DNA of 63,091 nt from Gemmatimonadota bacterium (GTDB taxonomy: Bacteria > Gemmatimonadota > Gemmatimonadetes > Longimicrobiales > Gaopeijiaceae): the NCBI GenBank assembly GCA_009841165.1, contig VXMI01000036.1:1-63091 (forward strand). The letters run 5' to 3'. Below are positions 62,501 to 63,091 of this stretch, in pieces. The notes beneath the pieces were generated by a model. The model was not told the DNA's origin and searched no databases. It saw nothing but the letters and a program-made list of their open reading frames with translations. The translations under genes and the position numbers were made by a program. Each line of letters opens with the position of its first letter. Positions within the stretch are counted from its first letter, which is position 1.

Positions 62501-63091
62501 GTTGGAGACGATCAGCAGTTCCTCGCCGCTGGGCAGCCACGCGGGGGAGATGTGCATGTCCCAGGCGCCGAAGTACAGCCGGTCGCGGCCGAAGGTGTTG
62601 TCGGCCGTGACCGAGACATCCGGCCCGGCCCAGGCACCGTCGGCGAAGGGGCGGATGTAGACGTTGAAGTAGCCCTGCGGAGCGGTCGAGACGTAGGCGA
62701 TGCGGCCGCCGTCCGGCGAGAAGCGGGGGTCGGTGTGGACGTGAGCGCCCTCGGTGAGGCGGTGGCGCTCGCCCGTGGCCGTGTTCATGACCTCGAGGTC
62801 GATCGTGCCGCCGCCATCGTCCGCCGTGTAGAGCAGCCACGCGCCGTCCGGCGAGTAGTTGGGCGACGAGTAGTAGTCGGGGCCGTGCACGATCTCGTGA
62901 GCGTCGCCGGTAGCGATGTCCACCTCCCAGAGCGACCCGCTCATCGCCAACGCGACGCGTTCGCCGCCGGGGTGCCACTCGGGGTACCAGGGCGATGAGG
63001 AGGGCGCCGGGGGGAAGTAGAAGTTGTGCATGTAGTTGCCGCCGTGCGAGGCGGCGGGGTAGGCGCGCTGCGCGGCGAGGTGGGCGGGGGG
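59588..63091 (-). CDS. TolB-type propeller / CehA-McbA metallohydrolase / YCF48-type propeller fusion, N-terminus beyond window
   Basis: At least 1167 residues are in the window and the frame is open to the edge. Counting from the edge, residues about 35-330 are PD40/TolB-like propeller blades (repeated SPDGxxIAY motifs); about 360-800 are a CehA/McbA-type metallohydrolase region, with GWFSGSTHVHMNYAGN near residue 440 holding putative metal-binding His, and EDQDVVAEQVANKDN after it. From about 845 to the end are YCF48/BNR-like blades (ILRTVDGGDEW, IYRTADGGETW, AVTRDGGRTW). Standalone YCF48-type proteins carry a signal peptide; here it is absent, so this is a clean fusion, not a lost stop. 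It is probably exported and may bind or hydrolyse an ester or amide, but no substrate can be named. Confidence 0.75.
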   Translation of the reverse strand, partial: PPAHLAAQRAYPAASHGGNYMHNFYFPPAPSSSPWYPEWHPGGERVALAMSGSLWEVDIATGDAHEIVHGPDYYSSPNYSPDGAWLLYTADDGGGTIDLEVMNTATGERHRLTEGAHVHTDPRFSPDGGRIAYVSTAPQGYFNVYIRPFADGAWAGPDVSVTADNTFGRDRLYFGAWDMHISPAWLPSGEELLIVSNRDVALGSGNVYRVPARAGGIEDRQLVLAEQSLYRTQPHVSYDGQRFVYSSTAGAADQFQNLYVQPTTGGEPYKMTFFDHDAFHPRWSPDAEWIAFVANGGSPGTQGVPHHLTGLPHLYLLEANGGRLRRVNITERHWARPTGTLEVTTVGQAGEMLASRVHLTAADGKFHAPADAYARVAREGDRIFHHPGWFTVELPAGEAEMTIVRGFETAPVTYTAVIRPGEVTTMTITLTEISDLSDQGWFSGSTHVHMNYAGNLRNSLANLMMMSDAEDQDVVAEQVANKDNRILDHQYWLPGGGPHPLSEPDRLLVVGQEYRPPFYGHVFMFGQREHLIAPYAMGYEGTGIESLYPSNTDMMLKAKAQGATTAYVHSFYNGDPLEGNLGGAKGYIVDAALAAADAVEWSTPQDGWPPVYAVWSSGIRATVVGGEDSISSLHATPLVGSMRTYVRTPDGTLTMDGWFQGIRDGSSFVTSGPLIEFTVDGRGPGEELDLAGPAEVRVRGRVWGVVPMERVELVVDGNVVRTWEPAGDRKSLDIDDTLAIGASGWIHLRVEGAREDRWPLDTSYPQAFTNPVWVTVAGRPIRSAAATDYALRWIDKLEVMAELWPGWRSEREKEHVYAQFEEAREVYRQRGEEAAHDPGTPLPAITEQSSGTTEVLQAISPVSAETVWASGHGGVILRTVDGGDEWERVPAPGGDSLQFRDIHGFSSRTAIALTAGTGPASRIYRTADGGETWRLRFLMDAPEGFLDCLDFWDGERGFAYGDSFDGVPYILLTEDGGRSWARVPADAAPAAGEGEGGFAASGTCARAGDSGRGWIGTGAGGSARILATDDYGATWSEVAVPMATGDAAGIFTLALADGSPLVALGGDLGARDEVVAANAAVTRDGGRTWTAASAAPIDGAVYGSAVGRWGPYRNIVAVAPPGAAFTADMGETWQPLEELSAWAVEFAPGGRVGWAAGGDGRIWRIMW

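Noticed and set aside
60383-62998. 871-codon plus-strand frame opposite the CehA fusion gene
   Set aside because: No family motif and no ribosome site; the minus-strand fusion protein has clear repeated propeller motifs.

Overview
The window is a GC-rich bacterial chromosome segment that is almost fully coding. I count 54 protein genes and no gap longer than about 285 bases. I see no tRNA, rRNA, insertion sequence, prophage or CRISPR array. The cell is diderm: there is a TonB-dependent receptor, a DUF5777 beta-barrel protein, lipoproteins and a complete Bat operon. The mixture of gene families (DUF5777 barrels, CehA/McbA metallohydrolases with TolB propellers, YCF48-type propellers, Gln-rich BatC, the LeuRS type) suggests Gemmatimonadota or a close relative. 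That placement is inference; no marker gene was compared.

Layout. 1-524: broken DUF5777 barrel gene at the window edge. 736-9259: moxR, DUF58, DUF4381-like gene and batA-batE in one operon, with small dyad-symmetry sites before the second gene and after the last. 9324-18221: five minus-strand genes (TonB receptor, tkt, leuS, a COG4324 aminopeptidase lipoprotein, a prohibitin-type SPFH protein). 18300-27468: a RecG/Schlafen-like ATP-binding regulator, an SDR, an ABC exporter half, a HisC-like aminotransferase, a UvrA and a glycosyltransferase. 27754-33250: gyrA with a recognisable promoter, threonine dehydratase, a HAD phosphatase and a DsbA-VKOR disulfide pair. 33198-39634 (minus): DUF402, a split XdhC pair, MocA, FadJ, a lipoprotein and an M23 peptidase. 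39693-43354 (minus): metG, an FMN reductase and an aryl-CoA ligase.

The most interesting part is 41801-51761. A benzoate/2-aminobenzoate-type CoA ligase is divergent, across 37 bases, from an eight-gene operon in which every junction overlaps: creatininase-family hydrolase, SDR, RidA, enoyl-CoA hydratase, acyl-CoA dehydrogenase, a fused monooxygenase/old-yellow-enzyme protein, tryptophan 2,3-dioxygenase and kynureninase. Read together, they form a route from tryptophan through kynurenine and anthranilate to anthraniloyl-CoA, followed by non-oxygenolytic, beta-oxidation-like ring opening. The usual kynurenine formamidase is absent; the creatininase-family protein is the best candidate to replace it. 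RidA fits the enamine made by the ring-reducing enzyme. FadJ at 35568-37766 could complete the beta-oxidation steps.

51777-63091 holds an M24 peptidase, a ketopantoate-reductase-family gene, a rhomboid protease, a Xre/MbcA-RES toxin-antitoxin pair, a DUF1761 membrane protein, a DinB-HAD-cupin operon preceded by three 17-bp tandem repeats, a plug-domain protein without a barrel, and a very large CehA metallohydrolase fused to two propeller domains, which runs off the window. Three genes (M23 peptidase, aryl-CoA ligase, ketopantoate reductase) have sigma70-like promoters so close to the ATG that their mRNAs should be leaderless.
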